A DNA stretch of 64,000 nucleotides from Candidatus Pullichristensenella stercorigallinarum (GTDB taxonomy: Bacteria; Bacillota; Clostridia; Christensenellales; Aristaeellaceae): positions 43,795 through 107,794 of the forward strand of contig DVFZ01000033.1 in the NCBI GenBank assembly GCA_018712945.1, read 5' to 3'. The position numbers and the translations under genes are program-made. Under the pieces are notes generated by a model. The model did not search any database, was not told the origin of the DNA, and worked only from the letters and a program-made list of their open reading frames with translations. How positions within the stretch are numbered: position 1 is the stretch's first letter; every line of letters begins with the position of its first letter. This document shows, one piece after another, positions 9,404 to 19,312 of this stretch.

Positions 9404-10480
9404 ATGGAATTTGTCAAAAAGCACCAGGAAAGGCTCGAACAGTTTTCCCGCATGTCCAAAACTTCCGGTGGCAGGGCAGACTACGTGCAGGGCGGCGGCG
9501 GCAACACCTCCGTCAAGCTGGATGATACGCTCATGGCCATCAAGGCCTCCGGTTTCTGCCTGAAGGACATTGAAATCGACAAGGCCTACGCGGTGCTTGA
9601 CTACGCCGCATTGCGCCGCTTCTATTACGGCAGCGAGCCGTCCGACTTTGAGGATGTGGAAAAGGCCGGTTCCGCCGAGGCGAAGGCCGCCACACAGCGC
9701 ATTGAGGGCATGGAATCGCTGCGCCCCTCGGTGGAAGCGGGCTTCCACTCCCTGCTGGATACCTATGTGTCGCATACCCACAGCGTCTATGCCAACTTCG
9801 CCGCCTGCGCCGAAAACGGCCGCGAGATTGTCGCCAAAGCGCTTGCGGGCGCGGATTACACATGGGGCTTCGTCGGCTATGTCAATCCCGGCAGCCGCCT
9901 GACCTTTTCCATCCGCGATGAGCTCAAGCGCGTGGAGCAGGAAACGGGCAAGCGCCCGGCCGTCATCTTCATGGAGAGCCACGGCCTGATTGTGCATGGC
10001 GATGACCCGGATACCGTGCTGGCCGTGCAGGACGACGTCAACGCCCGCATTGCCGCCGCCTTTGGCGTTACCGCCGCTTCTTTCCCGAAAGTGGCCGTGC
10101 GCGAGGAAGGGGATATATGCGTGGTGGACGCGCCGTATCTGGCCGAACAGCTCAAAACGGGCGACTTTACCGAACAACAGTTCATCTACGAGCCGCTTTA
10201 TCCCGACCAGCTCGTGTTCCTGGGCGACGGCTTTGCCATGGGCGAGGCCGAACCCGAGGCGGGCGAGTGCGTAGCCAACCCGCGGACGGGGGAAGTGCGC
10301 ATCCGCGCTGGCGCGGGCAAGGCGCTGGTGATTGCCGAAACGCTCACCGCCATCGTCTTTATCCGCCGCACGATTGAAAGCGCCGGATTCAAGGTGATTT
10401 CCCTGGGCGAGGCGGCGAAGGATTTCATCGCCAACTGGGAAAGCGAAAAGTACAGAAAGTCCCTGGCGGGCAAAAAGTAG
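9404..10480 (+). CDS. Class II aldolase/adducin family protein
   Basis: 'GGGGNTSVKLDDTLMAIKASG', 'SHTHSVYANFAACA', 'FMESHGLIVHGDD' typical of class II aldolases. Confidence 0.85.
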   Translation: MEFVKKHQERLEQFSRMSKTSGGRADYVQGGGGNTSVKLDDTLMAIKASGFCLKDIEIDKAYAVLDYAALRRFYYGSEPSDFEDVEKAGSAEAKAATQRIEGMESLRPSVEAGFHSLLDTYVSHTHSVYANFAACAENGREIVAKALAGADYTWGFVGYVNPGSRLTFSIRDELKRVEQETGKRPAVIFMESHGLIVHGDDPDTVLAVQDDVNARIAAAFGVTAASFPKVAVREEGDICVVDAPYLAEQLKTGDFTEQQFIYEPLYPDQLVFLGDGFAMGEAEPEAGECVANPRTGEVRIRAGAGKALVIAETLTAIVFIRRTIESAGFKVISLGEAAKDFIANWESEKYRKSLAGKK

Positions 10481-10484
10481 ACCA

Positions 10485-10530
10485 AAAGCAAAGCCCCGGA
10501 CGGTTCCTGCCGCCCGGGGCTTTGCTTTGT
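10485..10530. terminator. Bidirectional intrinsic terminator between convergent genes
   Basis: aaagcaaagccccgg...ccggggctttgctttg. Confidence 0.8.
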
Positions 10531-10543
10531 TTGCGTTTTGCGT

Positions 10544-11023
10544 TCAGTCTGCGATGATGACCGGCGTCCCGGCCACGTATTCTTCGTTCCAGGTCACATA
10601 ATCGCTGGATTCATAGCCGCTGCGGGCTTCTGCCCAATCGGTGCATTTGTAGCCTGAAAACGTCTCCCCGTCGTCGGAGCGCAGCATCAGTACCTCCACG
10701 GAATCCTTTTTCGGCTCTGTCACCGGCACAGCCAGGCACCAGTGGGAATCCTGCCAATAGGCCACGGAAACCTCCCGCTGCACGGTGCCGGAATCCAGCG
10801 TGGTAAAGCTCTCGGCAAACATTTCCCATTCCTCCGCGCTGGGGGCTGTGCCTGAAAACGGCAGAACCTCCGATACGCGCGCATACTCCCCGTACGATAG
10901 CAGGCTGAGCGCTTCTTTGGCGGCGGAAAACAGGCCGTCGGAGATGGATGGCACGCTCTCCGCACAGGCGCATGCGGACATCAGCAGCGCCGCGAACAGC
11001 AAAACCGACACAATTCTTTTCAT
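10544..11023 (-). CDS. Hypothetical secreted protein, possible lipoprotein
   Basis: MKRIVSVLLFAALLMSACACAESVPS...: signal peptide with lipobox-like LMSAC; start trimmed to MKRIV. Confidence 0.65.
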   Translation of the reverse strand: MKRIVSVLLFAALLMSACACAESVPSISDGLFSAAKEALSLLSYGEYARVSEVLPFSGTAPSAEEWEMFAESFTTLDSGTVQREVSVAYWQDSHWCLAVPVTEPKKDSVEVLMLRSDDGETFSGYKCTDWAEARSGYESSDYVTWNEEYVAGTPVIIAD

Positions 11024-11062
11024 AATTCCAAACCTCCAGACCTTCACGTATCTCTTAGACGT

Positions 11063-12103
11063 TCAACGCCCGCGCAAAGTTCCGCCTTTGCCGTGCATTT
11101 CGACAATTTTCAGCATCATAAATTGCAATGCCTCGCGGTCACGCAGCCTGCCGGATTTGATGGCGCAATCCATGTCCACGCATTGGCGATATAGGCGCAA
11201 AAGCGTCTCCACGTCCAACGTGCGCGCCTGCCGCGCGGCGCGTTTCGCGGCGTAGGGGTGCAATTTGAGCGCCTTTTCCACCGCCGCTGTATTGCCGCTT
11301 TCGCGCTGTGCCAGCGCCAGATGCGCGAGCATGCGCAGTTGGCGCACAACCATGGCAAACACGCCCACACAGGTCTGCCCGCCCATCAGCAGCGTGTTGA
11401 GACTGCGCTCGGCGCGCGCCAAATCACCCGCAAAGAGGAAATCCAGCATTTCAAACACGCTGAATTCCAGCGAGGGGGATACGATTTCCTCAATGTCCTC
11501 AATGGCAATCTCGCTGCGCTCGCCGATATAGTCGGCCAGCTTTTCGATTTCCCCGCGCAGGCGCGTCAGGTCGCGCCCGGCGGTGAAAGCCAGATGCGAC
11601 GCCGCCGGTTGAGAAATGGTTTTCCCCATGGGTTTGAGGCAGGCGTTCGCCCAACGGCAAAGCTCCGCGTCCGAAAGCGGATCAAAACGCACCTCAGCGC
11701 CGTACTTCTTGAGCGCCGTCGTCAGTTTCTTGCGGCCGTCCGGCTCACCGCGCATCAGAAAGACCAACACGCAAGAGGCGGGTGGGTTTTTCAGCCACTC
11801 GAGCATGCGCGCGGCCTCGTCCTCCTCGCTCCGCGATTTGCCGCCCAGCAGCGGCGCCCAGTCGCGGACAACCACCATGCGGCGCTCGCACATGAACGGC
11901 AGCGTCTCCGCCGCGTCGATGATTTCCAAGGCGGAAGCGCCCTCCAGCGCCGTCTCGTTGAGCTGTTCCAGGCCCGGCGGCAAAAGCGATTTTGCAAGCG
12001 CCCCCAGCGCTTCGCGCTTGAGATATTCCTCCGGGCCGGAAAACAGATAGACGCTCTGCAAATCGCCCGTCTTGATTTGCGCATAGAATTCCTTCCAGGT
12101 CAT
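11063..12103 (-). CDS. holA: DNA polymerase III subunit delta
   Basis: 'YLFSGPEEYLKREALGALAKSLL' and the C-terminal HolA pattern 'HPYAAKRAARQARTLDVETLLRLYRQCVDMDCAIKSGRL'; adjacent to comEC. Confidence 0.94.
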   Translation of the reverse strand: MTWKEFYAQIKTGDLQSVYLFSGPEEYLKREALGALAKSLLPPGLEQLNETALEGASALEIIDAAETLPFMCERRMVVVRDWAPLLGGKSRSEEDEAARMLEWLKNPPASCVLVFLMRGEPDGRKKLTTALKKYGAEVRFDPLSDAELCRWANACLKPMGKTISQPAASHLAFTAGRDLTRLRGEIEKLADYIGERSEIAIEDIEEIVSPSLEFSVFEMLDFLFAGDLARAERSLNTLLMGGQTCVGVFAMVVRQLRMLAHLALAQRESGNTAAVEKALKLHPYAAKRAARQARTLDVETLLRLYRQCVDMDCAIKSGRLRDREALQFMMLKIVEMHGKGGTLRGR

Positions 12104-14475
12104 GGATTGTCCTCCTGGGTGAGATAGGTACGCACGGAAACCGTGCCGTCCGCATGGAGGTTCACGGTTATCGCTCCGTGGCGGTCTGTGCGGTAGACGC
12201 GCGCCCCGGCGTCCTCCAACCGATCAAGCAGCGCCGCGGCGGGGTGGCCGTAGGGATTGTCCGCGCCTACGGAGATGACCGCCGCCGAAGGCGAGGCGGA
12301 ATGCAGCATCATCAGGCTGGAGGCATTGTCCGAGCCGTGATGCGCCACTTTGAGCACGTCCACATCCGGCATCGGCCCCGGTTCGTATGTCATTTCCAAA
12401 TCGCCGGTAAACAGCGCTGACGCTTCGCCGTAGTCAATCTGCAAGAGCATGGAAACGGCGTTGGCGTCGCCGCTAATCTCAGCGTTTCGCTCGGGATAGA
12501 GCACCGTAGCTGAGATCTGCTCCGAAAGCCGCACCACGTCGCCCGCCGCCAGTTCGACAATTTCCACGCCCAACCCTTCGGCCTGCGCCATGGCCTGGGC
12601 GATGCCGTCGTCGGCCTCCACATCGTACCAGCCCGCTGGGATGTAGATGGTTTCGGGAACATAGTCCTCCAAAAGCGCACTCAAACCGCCGGCATGGTCG
12701 GCATGCGGATGCGAGAGAAATACCGCCTTTGGCGCACGGCCGATGTGCGAAAGGTAAGCGCTTACCGGGCTGTTTTCCAGCCCGACGTCCACGACGTAGG
12801 CTTCGCCTTCCGCCAGCACCACCGCCGCGTCTGCCTGTTCCGCGTCCAGAAAGGTAATTTGCAATCCCTGAGGCCCCGGAATTAGCGCCGCCACACAGGC
12901 CAGGGCCGGCAAAGCGAGCAACAGCGCGTGCCGCAATCCCCTGCGCAGGCGGGTCAGCGGCGAAACGGCGATGACGGCGATAGCAAACAGCGCCGTGAGC
13001 CAGATTGGAAAGGCCGGGAGCGCCAGGGCGTTGAACGGCAATCGCGCACAGAACTGCGTCATCGCTGTGGAGCAGAGCAGCGCAAAATCAGCCGCCCAGG
13101 CAATAAACGCCGCCAGCGGCATCCACAAAAGCGAAACAAGCAGCGCCGCCACCGCCAAATACATGCCCGCCAGAATCAGCGGCACCACCACAAGGTTGGC
13201 AAGCGTGGCCAGCAGCGGCAATTCGCCGTAGTAGGCGATTACGGCGGGCAACGTGGAAAGCTGCGCCGCCAGGGTAGCGCACAAAAGTGAGGCAGAATAC
13301 CGCGCGGCACGCCGCAGAAGCGCGACGGGCCTGAATGACCACTCCGGTACGCGCAGACGGTCGATATGCAGGGCGGTGGAGAGCGGCTTCGTCAGGCAGA
13401 GCATGCCCGCCGAGGCCGTAAAGGAAAGCACGAACCCCGCGTCCGCAAGGAAAAGCGGGTTCCAGGCCAGCAAAACGACGAACGCCAGAGAAAGCCGCGT
13501 AAAGGCATCCGCCGGCCTGCCCGTGGCTTGCCCCGCCCCAAGTACCGCATACATGATGATAGAGCGCAATACCGATGCGGCCATGCCCACCAGCAGCCCG
13601 TAAAACACCACCAGTATGAGCGAGATCCAAAACGCCCAACGCCGGGGCAGGAACAGGGAAAGAAGCGACATCATGGCCATCGCCAGCATCGTGATGTGCA
13701 ATCCGGAAATGGACAGCACATGCGCTACGCCAGCACGGTTGAAGCTGTCGCGCAAATCCTCGTCCATGTCGCCGCGGTCGCCGAGTACCAGCGCGCGCAC
13801 CACTTGGGCGCTGCGTGGAAAAAGCACGTCGATGCGCTCTCCCATGGCATTGCGCAACGTATGCAACCACGCCTGCAATCCAACGGGTTCGCCTGTGACC
13901 TGCGCGTCAGAGAGATTGGCCGTGGCATAGGCGGCCATCCCATTGCGCCACAGGTAGGCGGAAAAGTCAAACTCCCCGGGATTGGTGGCGGCGTCCGGCG
14001 ACCACAAATGGCCGGTCGCTTCCACGCGCTGTCCCGGGGCAATGGCACGCAGCGCCGCCACGTCGCCGCGCAGATAGAGACGGATATCATAGTCAAGCGC
14101 CTCTCCCTCCGCGCGCACATCCGTCAGACGGCAGGTGAGCCGCATAAGTTCCGTATCCACAATGGGCGAATCCGCCACCGTGCCGGAAAGGGCGATGGAA
14201 AAACGGTCCTGAACCTGCGGTTGCACGGAAACGGCCTGCGTCATGCGCGCCGCGCCCAGGAACAGGCCGCAGGCAGCCAACAACGCGGCACAGCGCCGCC
14301 CGCTCATACGCAGGGCAATCCATGCAAAGAGCAGCGCAACCGCGCAGGCGAGCAAAACGCCCAGCGGCAGCCTGCCGTCCTGCGCCGCAATCGCGCCCAG
14401 GCCAAAGAGCGCCGCAAACAGCATCAGCGGCCGCGTGTACAGCGCCCGCATGGGCAGAAAGCTCCCGCGCTTCAC
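12100..14475 (-). CDS. comEC: DNA internalization-related competence protein ComEC/Rec2
   Basis: 'FNRAGVAHVLSISGLHITMLAMAMMSLLSL', multi-TM core and C-terminal MBL domain 'VFLSHPHADHAGGL'. Confidence 0.94.
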   Translation of the reverse strand: MKRGSFLPMRALYTRPLMLFAALFGLGAIAAQDGRLPLGVLLACAVALLFAWIALRMSGRRCAALLAACGLFLGAARMTQAVSVQPQVQDRFSIALSGTVADSPIVDTELMRLTCRLTDVRAEGEALDYDIRLYLRGDVAALRAIAPGQRVEATGHLWSPDAATNPGEFDFSAYLWRNGMAAYATANLSDAQVTGEPVGLQAWLHTLRNAMGERIDVLFPRSAQVVRALVLGDRGDMDEDLRDSFNRAGVAHVLSISGLHITMLAMAMMSLLSLFLPRRWAFWISLILVVFYGLLVGMAASVLRSIIMYAVLGAGQATGRPADAFTRLSLAFVVLLAWNPLFLADAGFVLSFTASAGMLCLTKPLSTALHIDRLRVPEWSFRPVALLRRAARYSASLLCATLAAQLSTLPAVIAYYGELPLLATLANLVVVPLILAGMYLAVAALLVSLLWMPLAAFIAWAADFALLCSTAMTQFCARLPFNALALPAFPIWLTALFAIAVIAVSPLTRLRRGLRHALLLALPALACVAALIPGPQGLQITFLDAEQADAAVVLAEGEAYVVDVGLENSPVSAYLSHIGRAPKAVFLSHPHADHAGGLSALLEDYVPETIYIPAGWYDVEADDGIAQAMAQAEGLGVEIVELAAGDVVRLSEQISATVLYPERNAEISGDANAVSMLLQIDYGEASALFTGDLEMTYEPGPMPDVDVLKVAHHGSDNASSLMMLHSASPSAAVISVGADNPYGHPAAALLDRLEDAGARVYRTDRHGAITVNLHADGTVSVRTYLTQEDNP

Positions 14476-14477
14476 CG

Positions 14478-15197
14478 CTATACCCGGTAGCGCGCTCCGG
14501 CAACGGCAAGTTCCGCGGCGGGGTAGGCCTCGCGCGCCTCCGCAAGCAATGCCTGCGGGTCATAGAGAGGATTCAGGTGCGTCAAAAGCAATGTCCCCGC
14601 GCGCACATCCCGGGCCAGCGCCCCGCACAGGGCGGCGGAAAGATGCGGCTTTTTGTCCGTCCAGTCCGCGCTTGCAAGCCCGGCGTCGGCCAACAGCAGG
14701 TTGCAGCCGTCCGCAAACAGTTCCAGCGCCGGGTTGACGTTCGTATCGCCCGTAAATACCAAGCGCGCCCCGTCGCATTCCACGCGCACGCAGGAACCCT
14801 CCACCGGGTGTATGGCGGGGATGTAACTCAGGCGCATTTCCCCCAGGGTTAGATCCTCATGGCCGAAAAGGTCGTAATACGGGCATTCCAACAGCGCCCG
14901 TACACGCTCGGGACGCGGCGGTACGAACACGGGCAAGGGCCGCTCGCGCCCGGAAAACTGTATGGCATACTGCATGGGCAGAAGGTCGGACATGTGGTCA
15001 AAGTGCATATGCGAAACAACCACGCCCGCAAGCTCCTCCATGCGCGCGATTTCCAGAAGCCGCGAAAGCGAGCCGGGTCCCAAATCCATGAGGATCTTCG
15101 TTTCGCCGCTGTCGCTCTCCAGAAAATAGCCGGAGCAGGCGCCGTTGGGGGAAGGAAAGGGGCCGTTGTTGCCCAATATGGTCAAATACATGCGCAT
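14478..15197 (-). CDS. MBL fold metallo-hydrolase
   Basis: 'VVVSHMHFDHMSDLLPMQYA', 'LVFTGDTNVNPAL', 'LLLTHLNP': ribonuclease Z-like MBL motifs. Confidence 0.88.
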   Translation of the reverse strand: MRMYLTILGNNGPFPSPNGACSGYFLESDSGETKILMDLGPGSLSRLLEIARMEELAGVVVSHMHFDHMSDLLPMQYAIQFSGRERPLPVFVPPRPERVRALLECPYYDLFGHEDLTLGEMRLSYIPAIHPVEGSCVRVECDGARLVFTGDTNVNPALELFADGCNLLLADAGLASADWTDKKPHLSAALCGALARDVRAGTLLLTHLNPLYDPQALLAEAREAYPAAELAVAGARYRV

Positions 15198-15345
15198 CCC
15201 TCGCTTTGGAAAAATTATACCATGTTCCTACATTTCCGGCAAGCATGAAGCGGCGGCGAAAAAAGGCGCTTCAAATGCCGAAACGCCTCCGGGCAGGGCA
15301 GGACGAGCCGCTCCCATCCATGGCGCAGAACCCTGCGGACGCCTT

Positions 15346-17823
15346 TTACAAAAACCGCCCGGTGCGGCTCTCCGGCGAGCGCCGTATGTCCTCCGGCGTG
15401 CCGGCGGCGACGATGCGCCCTCCGGCCTCGCCGCCGCCGGGCCCCATGTCGATGATATAGTCGGCGCTGCGGATGACGTCCAGGTCGTGCTCAATGACCA
15501 CCACCGTTGCGCCGTGGTCAATCAGCGTCTGGAACACGCGCAAAAGCGTGCGCACATCCAACGGATGCAAGCCGATGGTCGGCTCGTCGAACACAAACAC
15601 CGAATCCGTCTGCGCCCGGCCCATCTCGCTGGCGAGCTTCAACCGCTGCGCCTCGCCGCCGGAAAGGCTGGGCGTTTCTTCGCCCAACGTCAGATAACCA
15701 AGCCCGAGGTCGTCCAGCACATGCAACCGCTGGCTAACGAGGTTCAAATCCCGACAAGCCTCCAGCGCGGCGTGCACATCCATGGCCATCAATTCGGGCA
15801 GCGTATAGTTGCGCCCGGCTTTGTTTTGCCAGCGCACACGCTGCGCGTCCCTGGCATAGCGCGCGCCGCGGCATTCGGGGCAGGGGATATCCACGTCAGG
15901 CAAAAACTGCACGTCCAGGCTGATGACGCCGGTGCCGTCGCACACGGGACAGCGCAAACGGCCTGTGTTGTATGAAAAATCTCCTGCCTTGTAGCCCAGC
16001 GCCTTGGCCTCGGCGGTGCGGGCGAAGATTTTGCGCAGTTCGTCATGCACGTTGGCATAGGTGGCGACGGTGGAGCGCACGTTGATGCCGATGGGGGTGG
16101 CGTCGATCAGCTTGACCTGACGGATGCCCGCCGCCTCCACGGCGCGCACATGCCCGGGCAGCGTCCGCCCCTGAATGGCCGCTTCCAGCCCGGGAATCAG
16201 GCTTTCCAGAATCAGCGTGGTCTTGCCGGAGCCGGATACGCCGGTGACGGCGGTGAGACGTCTCTTGGGCAATTCAACTTCCAGAGGCTTGACCGTATGG
16301 ATTGGCCCCGTGGACAGGCGCAGACGCCCTTCGGCGAACAGTTCCCCGGCGGGAAGCTGGGCGCGCAGGCTGCCCTTCTCCGCGCCGGTCAGGAATGGGC
16401 CGATTTTCGATTGCGGGTTTTCGGCCAACGCGCCGACGGTCCCCTGCGCGATGACATGTCCGCCGTCCGCGCCCGCGCCCGGGCCCATTTCGATAATCCA
16501 GTCGGCCTCGGAGAGAATCTGCGCGTCGTGGTCGACCAGCACCACGGAATTGCCGTCGGCCACCAAATCGCGCATCACGCCGGTCAGGCCGACGATGTTG
16601 GCGGGGTGCAGGCCGATGGAAGGCTCGTCCAGCACATAAAGCACGCCGGTGGTGCGGTTGCGCACGGCGCGGGCAAGCTGCATGCGCTGCCGTTCGCCGG
16701 TGGAGAGCGTGGCGGCGGCGCGGTCGAGCGTCAAATAACCCAGCCCCAAATCCATCAGCCGCTTGGCCACGCCCTGGAAGGATTCGCAGATGCTCAACGC
16801 CATCGGGCGCATTTCCGCGCTCAGCGTCTCCGGCACGCCTTTGACCCATTCCACCAGCGCTTCCAGCGTCATCTTGCAGGCCTCGTCCAGGGAGATGCCG
16901 CGGATTTTTGGCTGACGCGCCGCTTCGCACAGGCGGGTGCCGCCGCAGTCCGGGCAAACATCCTGTTTCAAGAATTTTTCTACGCGCTTCATGCCCTTTT
17001 CATCCTTGACCTTGGCAAGGGCGTTTTCCACGGTGTAGACGGCGTTGAAGTAGGTAAAATCCAGCTCCCCGGCCTGGTTGGAATTCTTGGCCTGGTAGAG
17101 AATGTGCTTTTTCACGGCCGGGCCGTTGTAGACGATGTCTTTTTCCGCGTCGGTCAGGTCGCGGAAGGGCACGTCCGTGCGCACGCCCATGGCCCGGCAC
17201 ACGTCGGTCATCAGCGACCACATCAGCGAGTTCCACGGCGCCACCGCGCCCTCGTCGATGGTCAGGCTTTCGTCCGGCACCAGCGTCGAGCGGTCCACCG
17301 TGCGCACCACGCCCGTGCCGCCGCAAGTGCGGCAGGCGCCTTGGCTGTTAAAAGCCAGTTCTTCGGCGGATGGGGCATAGAAAACCGCGCCGCATTGCGG
17401 GCAGGTCAGCTCCTGCCCGGCGGCGACGGCCAGCGCCGGCGGCAGGTAGTGCCCGTTGGGACAACGATGGCTGGCCAGGCGCGAATACATCAGCCGCAGG
17501 CTGTTGAGCAGTTCCGTGCCGGTGCCAAAGGTGCTGCGGATGCCCGGTACGCCGGGGCGCTGATGCAGCGCCAGCGCCGCCGGTACGTACAAAACTTCGT
17601 CCACCTGCGCTTTGGCGGCCTGCGTCATGCGCCGCCGCGTGTAGGTGGAAAGCGCTTCCAGATAGCGGCGCGAACCTTCAGCATAGAGCACGCCCAGCGC
17701 CAACGAGGATTTGCCCGATCCGGATACTCCGGCAATGCCGACGATTTTGTTGAGCGGTACGTCTACATCTACATTTTTCAGGTTATGTACCCGCGCGCCG
17801 CGGATTTCGATATGGTCGATCAT
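15346..17823 (-). CDS. UvrA-like excinuclease ABC subunit A (short, UvrA2-type)
   Basis: Two ABC ATPase halves: 'GVSGSGKSSLALGVLYAEGSRRYLE' and 'GVSGSGKTTLILESLIPGLE'; 'LSTGERQRMQLARA', 'LSGGEAQRLKLASEM'; CxxC zinc pairs; 825 aa, shorter than canonical UvrA. Confidence 0.9.
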   Translation of the reverse strand: MIDHIEIRGARVHNLKNVDVDVPLNKIVGIAGVSGSGKSSLALGVLYAEGSRRYLEALSTYTRRRMTQAAKAQVDEVLYVPAALALHQRPGVPGIRSTFGTGTELLNSLRLMYSRLASHRCPNGHYLPPALAVAAGQELTCPQCGAVFYAPSAEELAFNSQGACRTCGGTGVVRTVDRSTLVPDESLTIDEGAVAPWNSLMWSLMTDVCRAMGVRTDVPFRDLTDAEKDIVYNGPAVKKHILYQAKNSNQAGELDFTYFNAVYTVENALAKVKDEKGMKRVEKFLKQDVCPDCGGTRLCEAARQPKIRGISLDEACKMTLEALVEWVKGVPETLSAEMRPMALSICESFQGVAKRLMDLGLGYLTLDRAAATLSTGERQRMQLARAVRNRTTGVLYVLDEPSIGLHPANIVGLTGVMRDLVADGNSVVLVDHDAQILSEADWIIEMGPGAGADGGHVIAQGTVGALAENPQSKIGPFLTGAEKGSLRAQLPAGELFAEGRLRLSTGPIHTVKPLEVELPKRRLTAVTGVSGSGKTTLILESLIPGLEAAIQGRTLPGHVRAVEAAGIRQVKLIDATPIGINVRSTVATYANVHDELRKIFARTAEAKALGYKAGDFSYNTGRLRCPVCDGTGVISLDVQFLPDVDIPCPECRGARYARDAQRVRWQNKAGRNYTLPELMAMDVHAALEACRDLNLVSQRLHVLDDLGLGYLTLGEETPSLSGGEAQRLKLASEMGRAQTDSVFVFDEPTIGLHPLDVRTLLRVFQTLIDHGATVVVIEHDLDVIRSADYIIDMGPGGGEAGGRIVAAGTPEDIRRSPESRTGRFL

Positions 17824-17847
17824 ATGTGTTCCCTTTCGGCCAATGGC

Positions 17848-18711
17848 TTATTCCAGAACGAATTTCAGACTGATATCCAGCGCCCGGACGCTGTGGGTCA
17901 GCGCCCCGATGCTGATGAAGTCCACGCCCGTTTCCGCTACGGCGCGAAGCTGTTCCGGCGTCTTATCGCCCATATTGCCGGAAGCCTCGGTGAGCGCGCG
18001 GCCGTTGACGGTTTCCACGGCCCGGCGCATGTCCTCAATCGTCATATTGTCCAGCATAATGATGTCCGCCCCGGCCGAGAGCGCTTCGTCAAGCTGGGCA
18101 AAGTTTTCCACTTCCACTTCGATTTTCAAGACGTGCGGCGCGTTTTCGCGTGCCGCGCGTACCGCGTTGGCAATGCCGCCCGCCGCCACGATGTGGTTGT
18201 CCTTGATGAGTATGCCGTCTGCCAGGTTAAAGCGGTGGTTGCCGCCGCCGCCCGCGCGCACGGCGTATTTATCCAGGATGCGCAGGCCGGGCGTGGCTTT
18301 GCGGGTATCGACAATTTTCGCTTTCGTGCCCACGACGGCGGCGACGGCACGCGCCGTCTGCGTAGCCACGCCGGACATGTGCTGCAAAAGGTTCAGGCCC
18401 ACCCGCTCGCCGGTGAGCACGTTCCGGGCGTTTCCGCGAACAATGGCGACAATATCGCCCTTCTGAACGGCGCCGCCATCCTGTATACGGGCTTCCAGAA
18501 CGATGGAAGGATCGAGCAGCGCGAATACGCGCCGCACGACGTCCAAGCCGCAAATCACGCCGCTTTCCTTGGCAATGTATTTTCCTGTAACCGTCCGGTC
18601 CGGGCTGATGGTGGAAAGCGTGGTGATATCGCCCGTGCCGACGTCCTCGCGCAAGGCGTTTTCAAGAATACCGTCCAGGGCAAAGGGAGATAGAGAACAG
18701 AACATGAGCAT
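17848..18711 (-). CDS. nadC: Carboxylating nicotinate-nucleotide diphosphorylase
   Basis: 'EDVGTGDITTLSTI', 'GERVGLNLLQHMSGVATQTA', 'DTRKATPGLRILDKYAVRAGGGGNHRFNLADGILIKDNHI'. Confidence 0.96.
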   Translation of the reverse strand: MLMFCSLSPFALDGILENALREDVGTGDITTLSTISPDRTVTGKYIAKESGVICGLDVVRRVFALLDPSIVLEARIQDGGAVQKGDIVAIVRGNARNVLTGERVGLNLLQHMSGVATQTARAVAAVVGTKAKIVDTRKATPGLRILDKYAVRAGGGGNHRFNLADGILIKDNHIVAAGGIANAVRAARENAPHVLKIEVEVENFAQLDEALSAGADIIMLDNMTIEDMRRAVETVNGRALTEASGNMGDKTPEQLRAVAETGVDFISIGALTHSVRALDISLKFVLE

Positions 18712-18844
18712 TTCCTCTTTTCATTATTTGACTTGACGCTATCATTATATCACCCTGGAAACGGGAAGGGAAGCCGTTTTTCCGTCAAAATGCGGCGGTG
18801 CGAAAAGCTCCTGCGGAAGCGACGCTTCGCCGGAGCTGAACATG

Positions 18845-18883
18845 AAAACAGCCCAGGCCCCGCAAGGAACCTGAGCTGTTTTC
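18845..18883 (-). terminator. Intrinsic terminator downstream of rpsT
   Basis: Minus strand AAAACAGCTCAGG...CCTGGGCTGTTTT hairpin with U-rich 3' arm. Confidence 0.7.
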
Positions 18884-18920
18884 ACAATCAAACCGAATGC
18901 CGGTTCTTCTTTCCGCAAAT

Positions 18921-19175
18921 TTACGCCTTCGCGGCGGCTTTGGCCAGACGGGCCTTTTTCCGATTGGCAGCGTTCTTATGGATAACGCCCTTCGTGACAG
19001 CCTTGTCAATCGCGCCCTGCGTCGCGCTGAGCAGCTTGCCATCGACCTCGCCAGCGGCAAGGGCGGTTTCGAACTTTTTGACCTGGGTTTTCATCGCAGA
19101 CTTGATCATGCGATTGCGCAGATTCTTTTTCTCGTTCACCTTTACGCGCTTGATAGCGGACTTAATATTCGGCAA
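18921..19175 (-). CDS. rpsT: 30S ribosomal protein S20 (TTG start)
   Basis: (L)[35 protein letters not shown]...; RBS GGGGGAGGTG precedes TTG at 19175. Confidence 0.94.
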   Translation of the reverse strand: MPNIKSAIKRVKVNEKKNLRNRMIKSAMKTQVKKFETALAAGEVDGKLLSATQGAIDKAVTKGVIHKNAANRKKARLAKAAAKA

Positions 19176-19312
19176 AGTGTTCACCTCCCCCGAGAAAATC
19201 AGCATCATCTATTTTAGCACGTGCGCGGCCAAAAAGCAAGGGGGATCGTACATTTTGATGAAAAACTTGGGTAAACTAATGACAAAATCTGCAGCAAACG
19301 AGGTGTTTTTGA

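Noticed and set aside
13366-14490. 374-aa plus-strand ORF opposite comEC
   Set aside because: Antisense shadow, R/Q/H-rich low complexity.
16045-18693. 882-aa plus-strand ORF opposite uvrA-like and nadC
   Set aside because: Shadow ORF from GC-rich third-codon bias; low-complexity G/H/R/Q-rich translation, and the opposite strand encodes clear families.
19240-19312. Sigma-G promoter for gpr
   Set aside because: TAAACTA is only a partial -10 match and no convincing -35 was found.
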